In this document: positions 52,674 to 61,385 of the stretch, one piece after another | How the letters are laid out: each line of letters starts with the position of its first letter | How positions within the stretch are numbered: position 1 is the stretch's first letter | NCBI RefSeq assembly: GCF_013184805.1 | Contig: NZ_JAATNG010000008.1 | Span: forward strand, 62,001 to 126,000 | Length of the DNA stretch: 64,000 nucleotides | Direction of reading: 5' to 3' | Origin: Pseudoruegeria sp. HB172150 | Lineage (GTDB): Bacteria; Pseudomonadota; Alphaproteobacteria; Rhodobacterales; Rhodobacteraceae | Program-made: the position numbers and the translations under genes | The notes under the pieces: model-generated | What the model was told of the DNA's origin: nothing | Seen by the model: only the letters and a program-made list of their open reading frames with translations | Databases searched by the model: none

Positions 52674-53582
52674 ATGTTCCGAGCCATACTCGTGGCCCTT
52701 CTCGCCATTCACCTGCTGCCGCAACCCACCCTTGCCGGCGACCGAGTCTCCATCGGCTGGGGCCGCCTGTTCAACAACGACTTCCTCGGCGACGGCAAGG
52801 ACCGCTGGCGCTCCGGCTCCTACTCCATCAGCAAGGTCTACGGCCCCGGCTGGACCGGCGAGCTGCCGACCGGCATCGGCCAGATGATCGAGCTTCGTTT
52901 CCGCGGCCAGACCATCCAGCCCGCCAACCTGTCCTCGCCCGATCCCGACGACCGCCGTTACGCCGGCACCCTGTCCTTCGGGCTGCATACCCATTTCAGC
53001 TATGAAGCCCTCGAAATCAGCCTCGGCGGCGATCTCGTCTTCACCGGCCCGCAGACCGGCGTCGGCCGGTTCCACGACAACGCCCACGAATTCTTCGGCA
53101 CGACCCGGCTGGAAGTCCTGGACGACCAGATCCCCAACCATCTGTATCCGACCGCCCTGGCGGAAGTCGGGCGCACGTTCGACGTATCGCCGACCGTTAC
53201 CTTCCGCCCCTTCATCGAAGCCCAAGGCGGCGTCGAAAGCCTGGTGCGCATCGGCGCCGACTGGCATTTCGGCGCCGTTGGCCTGAACGATTTCTACATG
53301 CGCGACGTCGCGACCGGCCATCGCTATCGCGCGACGCGAGGGTCCGAGACCGGCTTTGCCGCTGTGCTCGGCGCGGATATTGCCTATGTCGATTACTCCG
53401 CGTTCCTGCCCGCCTCTGATGGTTACGAATTGACCGATGCACGTTACCGGCTTCGCGCGGGCGTTCAGTGGCAGGGCAAGCGGGCCGGGATCTTCTATGG
53501 CCTGACCTATCTGAGCGAAGAGTTCGAGGCGCAGCCAGAAGGCCAGGTGGTGGGCTCGCTGCGTCTGAACTACAGCTTCTGA
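52674..53582 (+). CDS. LpxR/DUF2219-like outer membrane lipid A deacylase
   Basis: A 302-residue predicted beta-barrel. The signal peptide spans about 1-21 (HLLPQPTLA). The early FNNDFLGDGKDRWRSGSY matches the LpxR pattern in which an Asn-Asp pair and a nearby Ser lie in the active site, here N35/D36 and S48 or S50. GLHTHFSYE may hold the His. Alternating amphipathic strands continue to a C-terminal LRLNYSF ending in Phe, the usual outer-membrane sorting residue. LpxR removes 3'-linked acyl chains of lipid A. The catalytic assignment is by pattern only. Confidence 0.72.
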   Translation: MFRAILVALLAIHLLPQPTLAGDRVSIGWGRLFNNDFLGDGKDRWRSGSYSISKVYGPGWTGELPTGIGQMIELRFRGQTIQPANLSSPDPDDRRYAGTLSFGLHTHFSYEALEISLGGDLVFTGPQTGVGRFHDNAHEFFGTTRLEVLDDQIPNHLYPTALAEVGRTFDVSPTVTFRPFIEAQGGVESLVRIGADWHFGAVGLNDFYMRDVATGHRYRATRGSETGFAAVLGADIAYVDYSAFLPASDGYELTDARYRLRAGVQWQGKRAGIFYGLTYLSEEFEAQPEGQVVGSLRLNYSF

Positions 53583-53615
53583 CTGGATTTCGAACCGCCT
53601 CACCGCTTAACAGCC

Positions 53616-53624
53616 TGTGGATAA
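53616..53624 (-). promoter_or_regulatory. DnaA box-like 9-mer (TTATCCACA)
   Basis: TGTGGATAA on the plus strand is the exact complement of the strong DnaA box. It is a single site 47 bases upstream of the Hint-domain gene. With one copy and no known link to that gene it may be chance. Confidence 0.25.
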
Positions 53625-53670
53625 GCTGCTAGTCTGCCGCCAATAACAAAAGAAACGGCAGGCGGTGGGC

Positions 53671-54741
53671 ATGAAAACGGGCATTCGCGGTACGTTCGTA
53701 CTTTCCTGGACTCAGACCGAGTTGGACGGTCTGGCGGCTGCACCGCCGGATGCACTGGCCGTGGGAGCGAGTTGGCTCTGGCATGGTTCGCCGGCGCGGG
53801 TGGACGGGCCTGACGACATCCTTGTCCTTGGCCTGGCAGAAGAGACAGAGGAACTACGCCGTCATGCGGGCAAGGCAGTGCGGCGCTTTCTGGGACGCAA
53901 CATGGAACTGTCCCGAGCGGACAGACCGGCCGCGCCGAAAGAACCGGGGCTGGAACGAAGCTTCTCCGTCACCGATGGGCGGCGGCGCTACACTACCGCG
54001 TTGATCGAGCGTGACGAGGGGTTGCCACTGTGCCTTTTTCTGGATGACCTGCCGCCGAGCGGACGTGAGTTGTGGGTGACAGATGTTACCGGTGGCGCAA
54101 GTACCCCGCACTTTCGTGGCGACCTGTCGCCGTCAGTGATTTGCTTCACTCCCGATACGGTAATCGCCACGCCGGGTGGTCCGCGGCTGGTGGCGGAACT
54201 GGCCGAAGGCGACCTCGTGCAGACGAAGGACGACGGTGCGCAGCCTGTGCGCTGGGTTGGCCGTCGGCGCGTGAGTGGCGCGCGGCTGTATACGATGCCG
54301 GAGCTGCGACCGGTTCGGATTCGGGCCGGTGCCGTGGGGATGGATGTGCCGGATGCGGATCTGATCGTCTCACCGCAGCACCGGATGCTGATCCGCGGGG
54401 CGGTGGCGCGCGACCTGTTCAGTGCCGACGAGGTGCTTGTTGCGGCTAAGGACATGGTCAACGACCATTCGATCCTTGTTGATCGGCAATTGCGCGAGGT
54501 GACCTATGTGCACCTGTTGCTCGACCGGCATTCGATCCTGTTCGCGAACGGGCTGGAAACCGAGAGCTTTCATCCGGCGACGATGGATCTGACGGCGATG
54601 GATGCACTTCAGCGGGACGAACTGGCGGACCGGGTTCCCGGGGTGGCGACGGACCCCAGCGTTTATGGTGCCTATGCGCGGCGGATGCTGAGCCGGTCCG
54701 AGGCGGCGATCCTGGACTACGCGGTTCGCGGTCCCCATTGA
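53671..54741 (+). CDS. Hint-domain protein
   Basis: A 356-residue protein. An N-terminal region of unknown type (about 1-155) is followed by a Hint (Hedgehog/intein) domain starting at C158 (CFTPDTVIATPGGPRLVAEL, then EGDLVQTKDDGAQPVRWVG, VSPQHRMLIRG and YVHLLLDRHSILFANGLETE). The domain starts with the Cys used in intein-type self-cleavage. Such proteins are common and uncharacterised in Rhodobacterales. No signal peptide is seen. ATG 53671 is better placed for GGCAGG than GTG 53665. The role is unknown; autoprocessing after residue 157 is a testable possibility. Confidence 0.78.
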   Translation: MKTGIRGTFVLSWTQTELDGLAAAPPDALAVGASWLWHGSPARVDGPDDILVLGLAEETEELRRHAGKAVRRFLGRNMELSRADRPAAPKEPGLERSFSVTDGRRRYTTALIERDEGLPLCLFLDDLPPSGRELWVTDVTGGASTPHFRGDLSPSVICFTPDTVIATPGGPRLVAELAEGDLVQTKDDGAQPVRWVGRRRVSGARLYTMPELRPVRIRAGAVGMDVPDADLIVSPQHRMLIRGAVARDLFSADEVLVAAKDMVNDHSILVDRQLREVTYVHLLLDRHSILFANGLETESFHPATMDLTAMDALQRDELADRVPGVATDPSVYGAYARRMLSRSEAAILDYAVRGPH

Positions 54742-54765
54742 CTCCCGCAGATCAGGCAGTATAAG
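54738..54765 (+). promoter_or_regulatory. rpsD promoter (-35 TTGACT, -10 TATAAG)
   Basis: TTGACT (54738-54743) and TATAAG (54760-54765) are 16 bases apart and each differs from the housekeeping consensus by one base. The -35 contains the TGA stop of the Hint gene. Transcription should start near 54772, giving a leader of about 155 bases before rpsD. Confidence 0.65.
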
Positions 54766-54775
54766 CGCCGCTCGT

Positions 54776-54793
54776 CCCGGCCCGAAGGCCGGG
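54776..54793 (+). promoter_or_regulatory. 5' hairpin of the rpsD leader
   Basis: CCCGGCC-CGAA-GGCCGGG is a perfect 7-bp stem with a four-base loop, within a few bases of the predicted transcript start. A T-poor sequence follows, so it is not an obvious terminator. S4 represses its own mRNA in several bacteria, so a structured leader here could be an S4-binding site (inference). Confidence 0.45.
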
Positions 54794-54927
54794 TCATTCA
54801 TTTGGTGTTGGTGGCCCCCGCGAGGGGATGCCTGTCTCCCGCCGGGGTCCGGAGGATCGTCGATACGGGAAAGGACAACGCCCTTCATAGTCTCCGCCAG
54901 GGGACGCTTTGAGAAGGAGATCAGACG

Positions 54928-55548
54928 GTGACCAAACGCACCTCTGCCAAGTACAAGATCGACCGCCGTATGGGCGAAAACATCTGGGGCCGTCCCAAGT
55001 CGCCGGTGAACCGCCGCGAATACGGCCCGGGCCAGCACGGCCAGCGCCGCAAGGGCAAGCTTTCGGATTTCGGCACGCAGCTGCGGGCCAAGCAGAAGCT
55101 GAAGGGCTATTACGGCGACCTCACCGAGAAGCAGTTCCGCCGCATCTACGCCGAGGCCGAGCGGGTCAAGGGCGACACCGGTGAGAACCTCATCGGCCTG
55201 CTGGAGCGCCGCCTGGATGCGGTGATCTACCGCGCCAAGTTCGTGCCGACCGTTTTCGCCGCCCGTCAGTTCGTGAACCACGGCCATATCCTGGTGAACG
55301 GCAAGCGGGTGAACATCCCGTCCTACCGCGTCAAGGAAGGCGACGTGATCGAGGTGCGGGAGAAGTCGAAGCAGCTGGCCATCGTGCTTGAGGCCGTGCA
55401 GCTGCCGGAGCGTGACGTGCCGGACTATATCGAGGCCGACCATTCCAAGATGACCGCCACCTTCGTGCGGACCCCGGGGCTGGGCGATGTGCCTTACCCG
55501 GTGCTGATGGAACCGAACCTCGTCATCGAATTCTACGCGCAGAACTGA
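54928..55548 (+). CDS. rpsD: 30S ribosomal protein S4
   Basis: A 206-residue primary 16S rRNA-binding protein, of standard length. It starts at GTG 54928 with AAGGAG upstream. Features are the N-terminal [40 protein letters not shown] and the S4 RNA-binding domain ([40 protein letters not shown]). It stands alone outside the large ribosomal operons, as in other alphaproteobacteria, with its own promoter, leader and terminator. Confidence 0.96.
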   Translation: MTKRTSAKYKIDRRMGENIWGRPKSPVNRREYGPGQHGQRRKGKLSDFGTQLRAKQKLKGYYGDLTEKQFRRIYAEAERVKGDTGENLIGLLERRLDAVIYRAKFVPTVFAARQFVNHGHILVNGKRVNIPSYRVKEGDVIEVREKSKQLAIVLEAVQLPERDVPDYIEADHSKMTATFVRTPGLGDVPYPVLMEPNLVIEFYAQN

Positions 55549-55572
55549 TCGGTTCTGGAGCCGGAGATTTGT

Positions 55573-55604
55573 GGCCGTCCCGGGTGGGGCGGCCCTTTGT
55601 TTTT
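55573..55604 (+). terminator. intrinsic terminator of rpsD
   Basis: GGCCGTCCC and GGGGCGGCC form a 9-bp stem (one G-U pair) with loop GGGT, followed by CTTTGTTTTT. It begins 25 bases after the rpsD stop. Confidence 0.82.
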
Positions 55605-55608
55605 GGGG

Positions 55609-55663
55609 CGTCCCCATGGGGACGAGGGGCTAAGTCATTGATTTAAAGCATGTTAGCGCAAAC
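55609..55663 (-). repeat. 55-bp modular repeat D2
   Basis: On the minus strand: GTTTGCGCTAAC (55663-55652, one change from D1), AAATCAATGACTT (55644-55632, identical to D1) and CGTCCCCATGGGGACG (55624-55609, identical), with the same two 7-base spacers. It starts 17 bases past the stop of the minus-strand AraC-type gene, as D1 starts just past the stop of the gene before it. Confidence 0.82.
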
Positions 55664-55680
55664 GTAGGTCTGCGGACAGG

Positions 55681-56433
55681 TCACGGGCGGAACGAGGCGC
55701 GGTAGTCGCTGGGGCTTTGCCCGGTGAAGTCCCGGAAGGCGGTATTGAACGCCGAGAGCGAGCCGTAGCCGACGGCATAGGCGATCTCGGCGATCTGCGC
55801 GTCGGAGCCGGCCAGCGCCTCGATGGCGCGGATCATCCGGAGGCGGCGCAGGGCCATGCGCCAGGGCATGCCGAGTTCCTCGGCGAAGCGGCGGGACAGG
55901 GTGCGCGGCGTCAGCGCGACCTCGCGGGCGATTGCATCGAAGGACGGGTCGTCGGCGATCCGCGCCTCTGTCAGTTCCAGGGCGCTGGTCAGGGCGGCCG
56001 AGGATGGGGCGGGCATCGCCGTCGGGCTGGGCATTCGCGCCAGCCGCCAGGCGACCGTTGCGAGAGTGGTGAAGATCTGCGCCGCGTAGGGCGGCAGCGC
56101 CGCATCCGCATCGTCCCATGCGCGGCATTCGAGGATCAGTTCGCGGGCCAGCGGCGTCATCTCGAAGACCGACAGCGGCGCTGGCGGTGGCTCGGTAAAG
56201 CCCGGGTCGAACAGGACGGAACAGGCGGTAAGCGGCTGCGGCAGGGACACGGTGATCGGGTGGTCCGCCGCAATCAGCGCTGCGCGGGCCGGGGGCAACG
56301 ACCAGCGCTTGCCCTCCGCCTCGAGCCGCATCGCGCCCGCCGAGGCGTAAAGCAGGTAATGCCGGGCGACGCGGAATTCCTGCGGCGGGGCCGGATCGAA
56401 TTGCTGGGCGAGGCAGTAGGCTTCGGCGGGCAT
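55681..56433 (-). CDS. AraC family transcriptional regulator
   Basis: A 250-residue regulator. A cupin-like sensor half (RVARHYLLYASAGAMRLEAEG, SLPPARAALIAADHPI) precedes a C-terminal double helix-turn-helix (about 155-250: FDAIAREVALTPRTLSRRFAEELGMPW and IAEIAYAVGYGSLSAFNTAFRDFTGQSPSDYR). ATG 56433 fits this domain layout; the frame stays open further upstream without conserved sequence. It follows the small monooxygenase gene by 95 bases on the same strand and could control it. Confidence 0.87.
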   Translation of the reverse strand: MPAEAYCLAQQFDPAPPQEFRVARHYLLYASAGAMRLEAEGKRWSLPPARAALIAADHPITVSLPQPLTACSVLFDPGFTEPPPAPLSVFEMTPLARELILECRAWDDADAALPPYAAQIFTTLATVAWRLARMPSPTAMPAPSSAALTSALELTEARIADDPSFDAIAREVALTPRTLSRRFAEELGMPWRMALRRLRMIRAIEALAGSDAQIAEIAYAVGYGSLSAFNTAFRDFTGQSPSDYRASFRP

Positions 56434-56528
56434 GATATTAGAAGATACGTTCGGTGTGCCAAAGTGAGAAGGGCGGTGCCGGCCCGACGAGACATGCCGC
56501 CGGGCGGGCGCGATGGCGCGGATGAGCG

Positions 56529-56831
56529 CTATTTCACATCCTCGATCAATTCCGCGCTGTAGCGACGTGACGAGGGTGGCTGCGTCATCATCGGGCGCAG
56601 CAGTTTGCCGGAGTCGGCGAAGCCGGGCGAGGCGACGTATGCGCCGAAGGCATCGGCGCTGTCCCATTCGTGGACGACACCGACATGGGTTCCGCTGTCC
56701 GGGTCGCAATGCGGGCGGAAGGTGCGGCAGCCCGGCATGGCACGGACAGTGGTAGCTTCGCCTTGCAGGGCAGAGAGCGCCGTGTCGCGGTTTTCCGGCG
56801 CGACGTGGAAATCGACGAGTGCGATGAACAT
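56529..56831 (-). CDS. putative quinol monooxygenase (ABM domain)
   Basis: A 100-residue protein of the antibiotic biosynthesis monooxygenase superfamily: FIALVDFHVAPENRDTALSAL, PGCRTFRPHCDPDSGTHVGVVHEWDSADAFGAYV and a hydrophobic C-terminal strand. These small dimers oxidise quinols or similar compounds without cofactors; the substrate here is not known. It lies between a methyltransferase gene (13 bases upstream on the same strand) and an AraC regulator, so the three may be one transcript. Confidence 0.78.
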   Translation of the reverse strand: MFIALVDFHVAPENRDTALSALQGEATTVRAMPGCRTFRPHCDPDSGTHVGVVHEWDSADAFGAYVASPGFADSGKLLRPMMTQPPSSRRYSAELIEDVK

Positions 56832-56844
56832 GGGAAGGGTCCTT

Positions 56845-57450
56845 TCAGAGAGGTTTGTGGAAGATGAAACCGAGGCTGGTGCGCGACGGCGGGCCAGCCG
56901 GAAACCGGTAGAGGGTTTGGAGGATCAGCCCGGCCGAGGCGGCCCAGGCTGTTATGCGGCCCGATGCGTACCAGCGATGGTTCCAGCGCAGCCGGATCAG
57001 CCACTGGCACCAGTGCGGGCGGCTGGCGACAAGGTATAGTCGGCCCCCGGGCAGGAGGTGGGCCGCGAGCTGGCGGAACGCTTGGGCAGGGTCCGCGCAG
57101 TGTTCGATCAGGTGGCCGGCGAGGAGCGTGTCGAAAGGATGTGCCGGGTTCAGGTGTTCCAGAGGCTGAGCAATTGACTCTGTGGGGCCGGGGAACCGCA
57201 ACGCGGCGCGGTCCAGCATTTCGTGCGACGGATCGGCAATCGTCAGGCTGCGCGGGACGTGACCGGCGGCGAGGAAGGCCGCCGCCATGTCGCCGCAGCC
57301 GCAGCCGATATCGGCGACGTGGCCGGGGTCGGGCGCCGGATGCGCCGCAAAGAATCGCCGGTAGGCCGCCGGATATCCCAGCGCGTGAATGCGGCCCTGC
57401 CACCAGGGCGCGGCGGCATCGTATCGGGCGGTGAGGGCGATCTGTTCCAT
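56845..57450 (-). CDS. class I SAM-dependent methyltransferase
   Basis: A 201-residue methyltransferase with motif I VADIGCGCGDMAAAFLAAGH (about 50-69), the acidic residue of the next strand in LTIADPSHEMLDRA, and the post-I region FDTLLAGHLIEHCADPAQAF. ATG 57450 is used; the open frame extends upstream without similarity to the fold. It is divergent from hisC. The substrate is unknown; the layout fits small-molecule methyltransferases. Confidence 0.82.
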   Translation of the reverse strand: MEQIALTARYDAAAPWWQGRIHALGYPAAYRRFFAAHPAPDPGHVADIGCGCGDMAAAFLAAGHVPRSLTIADPSHEMLDRAALRFPGPTESIAQPLEHLNPAHPFDTLLAGHLIEHCADPAQAFRQLAAHLLPGGRLYLVASRPHWCQWLIRLRWNHRWYASGRITAWAASAGLILQTLYRFPAGPPSRTSLGFIFHKPL

Positions 57451-57598
57451 GGCCGGAAATCTGCCTGACCGGGCCGCGTCCGTCCCCCGACGGTCCGCCA
57501 AAAACCTGCGACGACAGGACATTCCGAGAGGGCCGCTTTACGTCTGGTCCTCTCGCCCCCGCCCCGCTAAGACGGCCGGAGCCAAGGAGACCTGACCC

Positions 57599-58684
57599 AT
57601 GACCGGCATTGTGCCGCAGCCCGGCATTATGGATATCGAGCTTTATGTCGGTGGCGCGTCCTCCATCGCCGGACGCGAAGACATCGTGAAGCTGTCCTCG
57701 AACGAAAACCCGTTCGGGCCAAGCCCCGCAGCCATCGAGGCGCTGCGGAAGGCCGCGCACCGCATGCATCGTTATCCTTCGACCGATCACGCAAGCCTGC
57801 GGCAGGCCATCGGCGAGGTGCACGGGCTGAGGCCGGACCTGATCGTCTGCGGCGTCGGGTCGGACGAGATCATCTATCTGCTGTGCCAGGCCTATGCCGG
57901 GCCGGGGGACGAAGTGCTGTATTCCGAGCACGGTTTCTCGATGTACAAGATTTCCGCGCTGTCCGCGGGCGCGACACCGGTTGTCGCAAAGGAGCGCGAG
58001 CGGCGGGTCGACGTGGATGCGCTGCTGGCGGCCTGCACGGAGAAGACGCGGCTGATCTTCATCACGAATCCGGGCAATCCGACCTCGACCTTGTTGAGCA
58101 GCGCGGAGCTGAAACGGCTGGCGGAGGGCGTGCCGGACACGGCGCTGCTGGTCCTCGACAGCGCCTATTCGGAATTCGCGGACGGCTATGACGGCGGCGT
58201 CTCTGTCGTCGATGCCCATGCGAACGCGGTGATGATGCGTACGTTTTCCAAGGCCTATGGGCTGGGCGGGATGCGGGTCGGCTGGGCCTATGCGCAGCGC
58301 GCGGTGATCGACGTGCTGAACCGCGTGCGCGGGCCGTTCAACCTGTCGGTTCCGGCGCTGGAGGCAGCGGAGGCCGCTGTGCACGACCGCGAGTTCGTGG
58401 ACAAGTACATCGCCGAGAACGCACGCCTGCGGACCTGGCTGCGCGAGGCGCTGGAGTTGCGCGGCGTGCCGTCCGACCCGGCCCATGCGAATTTCATCCT
58501 TGCCCGGTTCGCCGACGAGGAAGAAGCCGCCGCCTGCGATGCCTGGCTGAAGGAGGCGGGGATCATCGTGCGGCGCGTGGCCGGCTACGGGTTTCCGGAG
58601 TGCCTGCGGATCACCGTGGGAGACGAGGCGTCCTGCCGCCGGGTGGCGCATGCGATCGGCGAGTTCAAGGAAAGCCGGGCATGA
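57599..58684 (+). CDS. hisC: histidinol-phosphate aminotransferase
   Basis: A 361-residue PLP enzyme of the fold-type I group, converting imidazole acetol phosphate to histidinol phosphate. Motifs are [51 protein letters not shown] and the PLP-lysine region [23 protein letters not shown] precedes ATG 57599. In Rhodobacterales this gene is paired with tyrA, as here (ATGA overlap), so it may also serve as an aromatic aminotransferase (inference). Confidence 0.9.
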   Translation: MTGIVPQPGIMDIELYVGGASSIAGREDIVKLSSNENPFGPSPAAIEALRKAAHRMHRYPSTDHASLRQAIGEVHGLRPDLIVCGVGSDEIIYLLCQAYAGPGDEVLYSEHGFSMYKISALSAGATPVVAKERERRVDVDALLAACTEKTRLIFITNPGNPTSTLLSSAELKRLAEGVPDTALLVLDSAYSEFADGYDGGVSVVDAHANAVMMRTFSKAYGLGGMRVGWAYAQRAVIDVLNRVRGPFNLSVPALEAAEAAVHDREFVDKYIAENARLRTWLREALELRGVPSDPAHANFILARFADEEEAAACDAWLKEAGIIVRRVAGYGFPECLRITVGDEASCRRVAHAIGEFKESRA

Positions 58685-59601
58685 GCGCGGTCTATGACCG
58701 CGTCGCCCTGATCGGGCTGGGGCTGATCGCGGGCTCGATGGGGCTGGCGATGCGCCAGCACGGGCTGGCCGGAGAGATCGTCGGCACCGCGCGGTCGGCG
58801 GAGACGCGGGACGTGGCCGTGGGTCTGGGCCTGTGCGACCGGGTGACGGAGACGGCGGCCGAGGCGGTGAAAGATGCCGATCTGGTCGTGCTGGCGGTGC
58901 CGGTGGGCGCGATGGAAGATGTCGCCCGCGAGATCGGCCCGTATCTAAAGCCGGGGGCGACGGTGACCGACGTCGGCTCGGTCAAAAAGCACGTGATCGA
59001 CGCGGTGTCGCCGTATCTGCCCGAGGGGGTGGATTTCGTGGCCGGGCACCCGCTGGCCGGGACCGAGCATTCGGGGCCGCATGCCGGGTTCGCGACGCTG
59101 TTCGTGAACCGCTGGTGCCTGCTGATCCCGACTGAAGGCGCGCGGCCCGAGGCGGTGGCGCGGCTGCGCGCGCTGTGGGAAGGCATGGGCGCGAAGGTCG
59201 ACGAGATGGACCCGGAGCACCACGATCTGGTGCTTGCGGTGACCAGCCACGCGCCGCACCTGATCGCCTATACGATGGTCGGCGTGGCCGACGATCTGCG
59301 GCGGGTGACGGATACCGAGGTGATCAACTATTCGGCCGCGGGGTTCCGGGATTTCACCCGGATCGCGGCGTCGGATCCGACGATGTGGCGCGACGTTTTC
59401 CTGACGAACAAGGACGCGACGCTGGAGATTCTGGGGCGTTTCACCGAAGAGTTGTTCGCGCTGCAGCGGGCGATTCGCACGGGTGACGGGCAGCAGCTTT
59501 TCGACTACTTTACACGTACCCGCGCGATACGACGCGGGATTATCGAAGCGGGGCAGGACACCGAAGCCCCAGATTTCGGACGAGGGACAACGCGGGAATG
59601 A
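58681..59601 (+). CDS. tyrA: prephenate or arogenate dehydrogenase
   Basis: A 306-residue NAD(P)-dependent dehydrogenase of tyrosine synthesis. The cofactor fold is [18 protein letters not shown] (residues 8-25). Downstream are [31 protein letters not shown], the catalytic region [14 protein letters not shown], and [18 protein letters not shown] with the conserved His. There is no chorismate mutase or ACT domain. It overlaps hisC and the following extensin-like gene, forming a three-gene operon. Confidence 0.9.
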   Translation: MSAVYDRVALIGLGLIAGSMGLAMRQHGLAGEIVGTARSAETRDVAVGLGLCDRVTETAAEAVKDADLVVLAVPVGAMEDVAREIGPYLKPGATVTDVGSVKKHVIDAVSPYLPEGVDFVAGHPLAGTEHSGPHAGFATLFVNRWCLLIPTEGARPEAVARLRALWEGMGAKVDEMDPEHHDLVLAVTSHAPHLIAYTMVGVADDLRRVTDTEVINYSAAGFRDFTRIAASDPTMWRDVFLTNKDATLEILGRFTEELFALQRAIRTGDGQQLFDYFTRTRAIRRGIIEAGQDTEAPDFGRGTTRE

Positions 59602-60614
59602 AATTCGGACAGCTGTCGATATTCGTGATTTTCCAGGCACTTGCCGTGCCTGCGATGGCCGAGGCCCCACAGATTTCGATACTGCCGGAGACGCGACCAG
59701 GGCCCGAAACGGAGGCCGTTTCGGTTGAGGTGGTCGTCGAGGAACCCGCTGAAACGGTGGATCTGGCGCAGGTGGTTCCGATGCTCCGGCCGGAGGTTCC
59801 CGAGTTGGAAGCGCCGGTCGAGGTGACGATGAGCAACAAATCGCCGCTTGCGATCACGGCGCTGGCCGTTTCGATGGTGCCGATGCCTCGTCCGCATCTG
59901 GTTCGGCGGGTCGTGACGCGGCCGCCGCAGCAGGCCGCGCCGGAGCCGGAAGCACCTGAGAAGATCGTTCCTGCCTCGGCCAGCGTGCGCCGTGTCGCGC
60001 CGCCTCCGGCGGTACCGGCCCCTGCCGAGCGGCCCAAAGGGCTGAAGGCGCTGTTCCGGGCGCCGGACAAGCCGGCGGGCTATCCGAAGAAGGGATCCGT
60101 TTGCGGCGATCCGGCTATTCGCGGGCAGGAACTGCCGCCGATCCCGGCGAAGCTGCGCGGCTGCGGGTTGCAGAACCCGGTGCAGATTACCTCTGTCGAC
60201 GGCATTGCGCTGTCCACGCCGGCAACTGTCAGTTGCCACACCGCCGTCGCGTTGCGCAGTTGGGTGACGCGCACCGTCAAGCCGGCTGTCGGAAACACCG
60301 GTGGCGGTCTGACCGGGCTGCGGGTGGCGGCGAGCTATTCCTGCCGGACCCGGAATAACGTGCCGGGGGCCAAGATCTCGGAGCATGGGCGCGGGAACGC
60401 GATCGACATCTCGGGCCTGATCCTGAAGGACGGGACCGTGATGAGCATTTTGCGAGGCTGGCGCGACAATGTCGGTGGTCCGATCCTGCGGAAGATCCAC
60501 GCGCAGGCTTGTGGGACCTTCGGGACAGTCCTTGGCCCGCAATCTGACCGATATCACCAGGATCACCTGCACCTCGACGTGGCAAAGCACGGTTACGGGC
60601 CCTACTGCCGGTAA
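59598..60614 (+). CDS. extensin-like (LAS-type peptidase fold) secreted protein
   Basis: A 338-residue predicted exported protein. A signal peptide (about 1-21, QALAVPAMA) precedes a Pro/Glu/Val-rich low-complexity region (about 22-155) and the extensin-like C-terminal domain (about 165-338). The latter has LSTPATVSCHTAVALRSWV, ISEHGRGNAIDISGL and DRYHQDHLHLDVAKHG. The His/Asp residues match zinc ligands of LAS-type peptidoglycan peptidases, so a cell-wall role is likely. It overlaps tyrA (ATGA) with no obvious metabolic link. Confidence 0.85.
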   Translation: MKFGQLSIFVIFQALAVPAMAEAPQISILPETRPGPETEAVSVEVVVEEPAETVDLAQVVPMLRPEVPELEAPVEVTMSNKSPLAITALAVSMVPMPRPHLVRRVVTRPPQQAAPEPEAPEKIVPASASVRRVAPPPAVPAPAERPKGLKALFRAPDKPAGYPKKGSVCGDPAIRGQELPPIPAKLRGCGLQNPVQITSVDGIALSTPATVSCHTAVALRSWVTRTVKPAVGNTGGGLTGLRVAASYSCRTRNNVPGAKISEHGRGNAIDISGLILKDGTVMSILRGWRDNVGGPILRKIHAQACGTFGTVLGPQSDRYHQDHLHLDVAKHGYGPYCR

Positions 60615-60644
60615 CCGCGCCTTTACCGAGTCTGCGTTTTCCCG

Positions 60645-61223
60645 TCAGGCCGACGGCAGTTTCGGATGCAGTACGACGCGGCTGCCCGTCGGCACACGCT
60701 CGTACAGATGCGCGACGTGCGAATTGATCAGCCGCACGCAGCCGTTGGAGATCGACTGCATCACCGTCCAGGGCTCCGGCGTGCCATGGATGCGCAGCGC
60801 GGTGTCATAACCGTTCTCGTTGTAGAGATAGAGTGCGCGGGCGCCGAGCGGATTGGTCGGCCCGCCGGGCATGCCGTCTTCGAAACTGGCATATGACGGA
60901 TTGCGCTCGATCATCGAGGGCGTGGGCTTCCATGTTGGCCATTCGACCTTGCGGCCGACGGTGAACTCGCCCGGTTCGTAGAGGTTGTCCTTTGCGACGC
61001 CGACGACATAGCGGATCGCCTTGCCCTTCTCCTGCATCAGGTAGAGGTGATAGGTGTTCGGGTCGACATGCACCTCGCCCGGCGCCCAGTCATTGGACAC
61101 GCGGATGATGACCGGCATGTGTTCCTGCGGCATCGTGTAGGTGCGCTGCGCGATGGCCGGTGCGGCGGCCATGCCGGTGATCGTGGCGGCGCCTGTGGCA
61201 ATGAAATGTCGTCTGGTCAGCAT
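60645..61223 (-). CDS. L,D-transpeptidase (YkuD domain), exported
   Basis: A 192-residue enzyme. The Tat-like signal LTRRHFIATGAATI ends near PAIAQ. The catalytic pattern is intact: HGTPEPW, then SISNGCVRL with the nucleophilic Cys and conserved Arg, at about residues 147-169. Such enzymes make 3-3 crosslinks in peptidoglycan or anchor proteins to it. PGGPTNPLGARALYLY is the usual preceding strand. The gene converges on the extensin-like gene, so two wall-related genes sit side by side. ATG 61223 is used. Confidence 0.9.
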   Translation of the reverse strand: MLTRRHFIATGAATITGMAAAPAIAQRTYTMPQEHMPVIIRVSNDWAPGEVHVDPNTYHLYLMQEKGKAIRYVVGVAKDNLYEPGEFTVGRKVEWPTWKPTPSMIERNPSYASFEDGMPGGPTNPLGARALYLYNENGYDTALRIHGTPEPWTVMQSISNGCVRLINSHVAHLYERVPTGSRVVLHPKLPSA

Positions 61224-61349
61224 GTCGTTCCCTTCCGTTTTTTCCAGTCTGGCGGATCCGGCTTTCCCCGCGCCGGAACCGACCTTCCGACTGTCTGAAC
61301 GCGGAACGTCGCGATCCGGTTCAATTTTTCCGGTGAAGACTGTGCGAGC

Positions 61350-61378
61350 TTGTAGCAGAATGATCATTCTGGTATCGT
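61350..61378 (+). promoter_or_regulatory. promoter of the TetR-type gene, possibly leaderless
   Basis: TTGTAG (61350-61355), a 17-base spacer and TATCGT (61373-61378) each match the consensus at four of six bases. The ATG of the TetR-type gene is at 61386, seven bases after the -10, where transcription itself would begin. No ribosome site precedes the ATG. Confidence 0.45.
61356..61371. promoter_or_regulatory. 16-bp perfect palindrome, TetR operator candidate
   Basis: CAGAATGATCATTCTG is perfectly self-complementary with no spacer and fills the gap between the predicted -35 and -10 of the TetR-type gene. A bound dimer would block the promoter, which fits autoregulation. Confidence 0.68.
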
Positions 61379-61385
61379 GTGCGAC

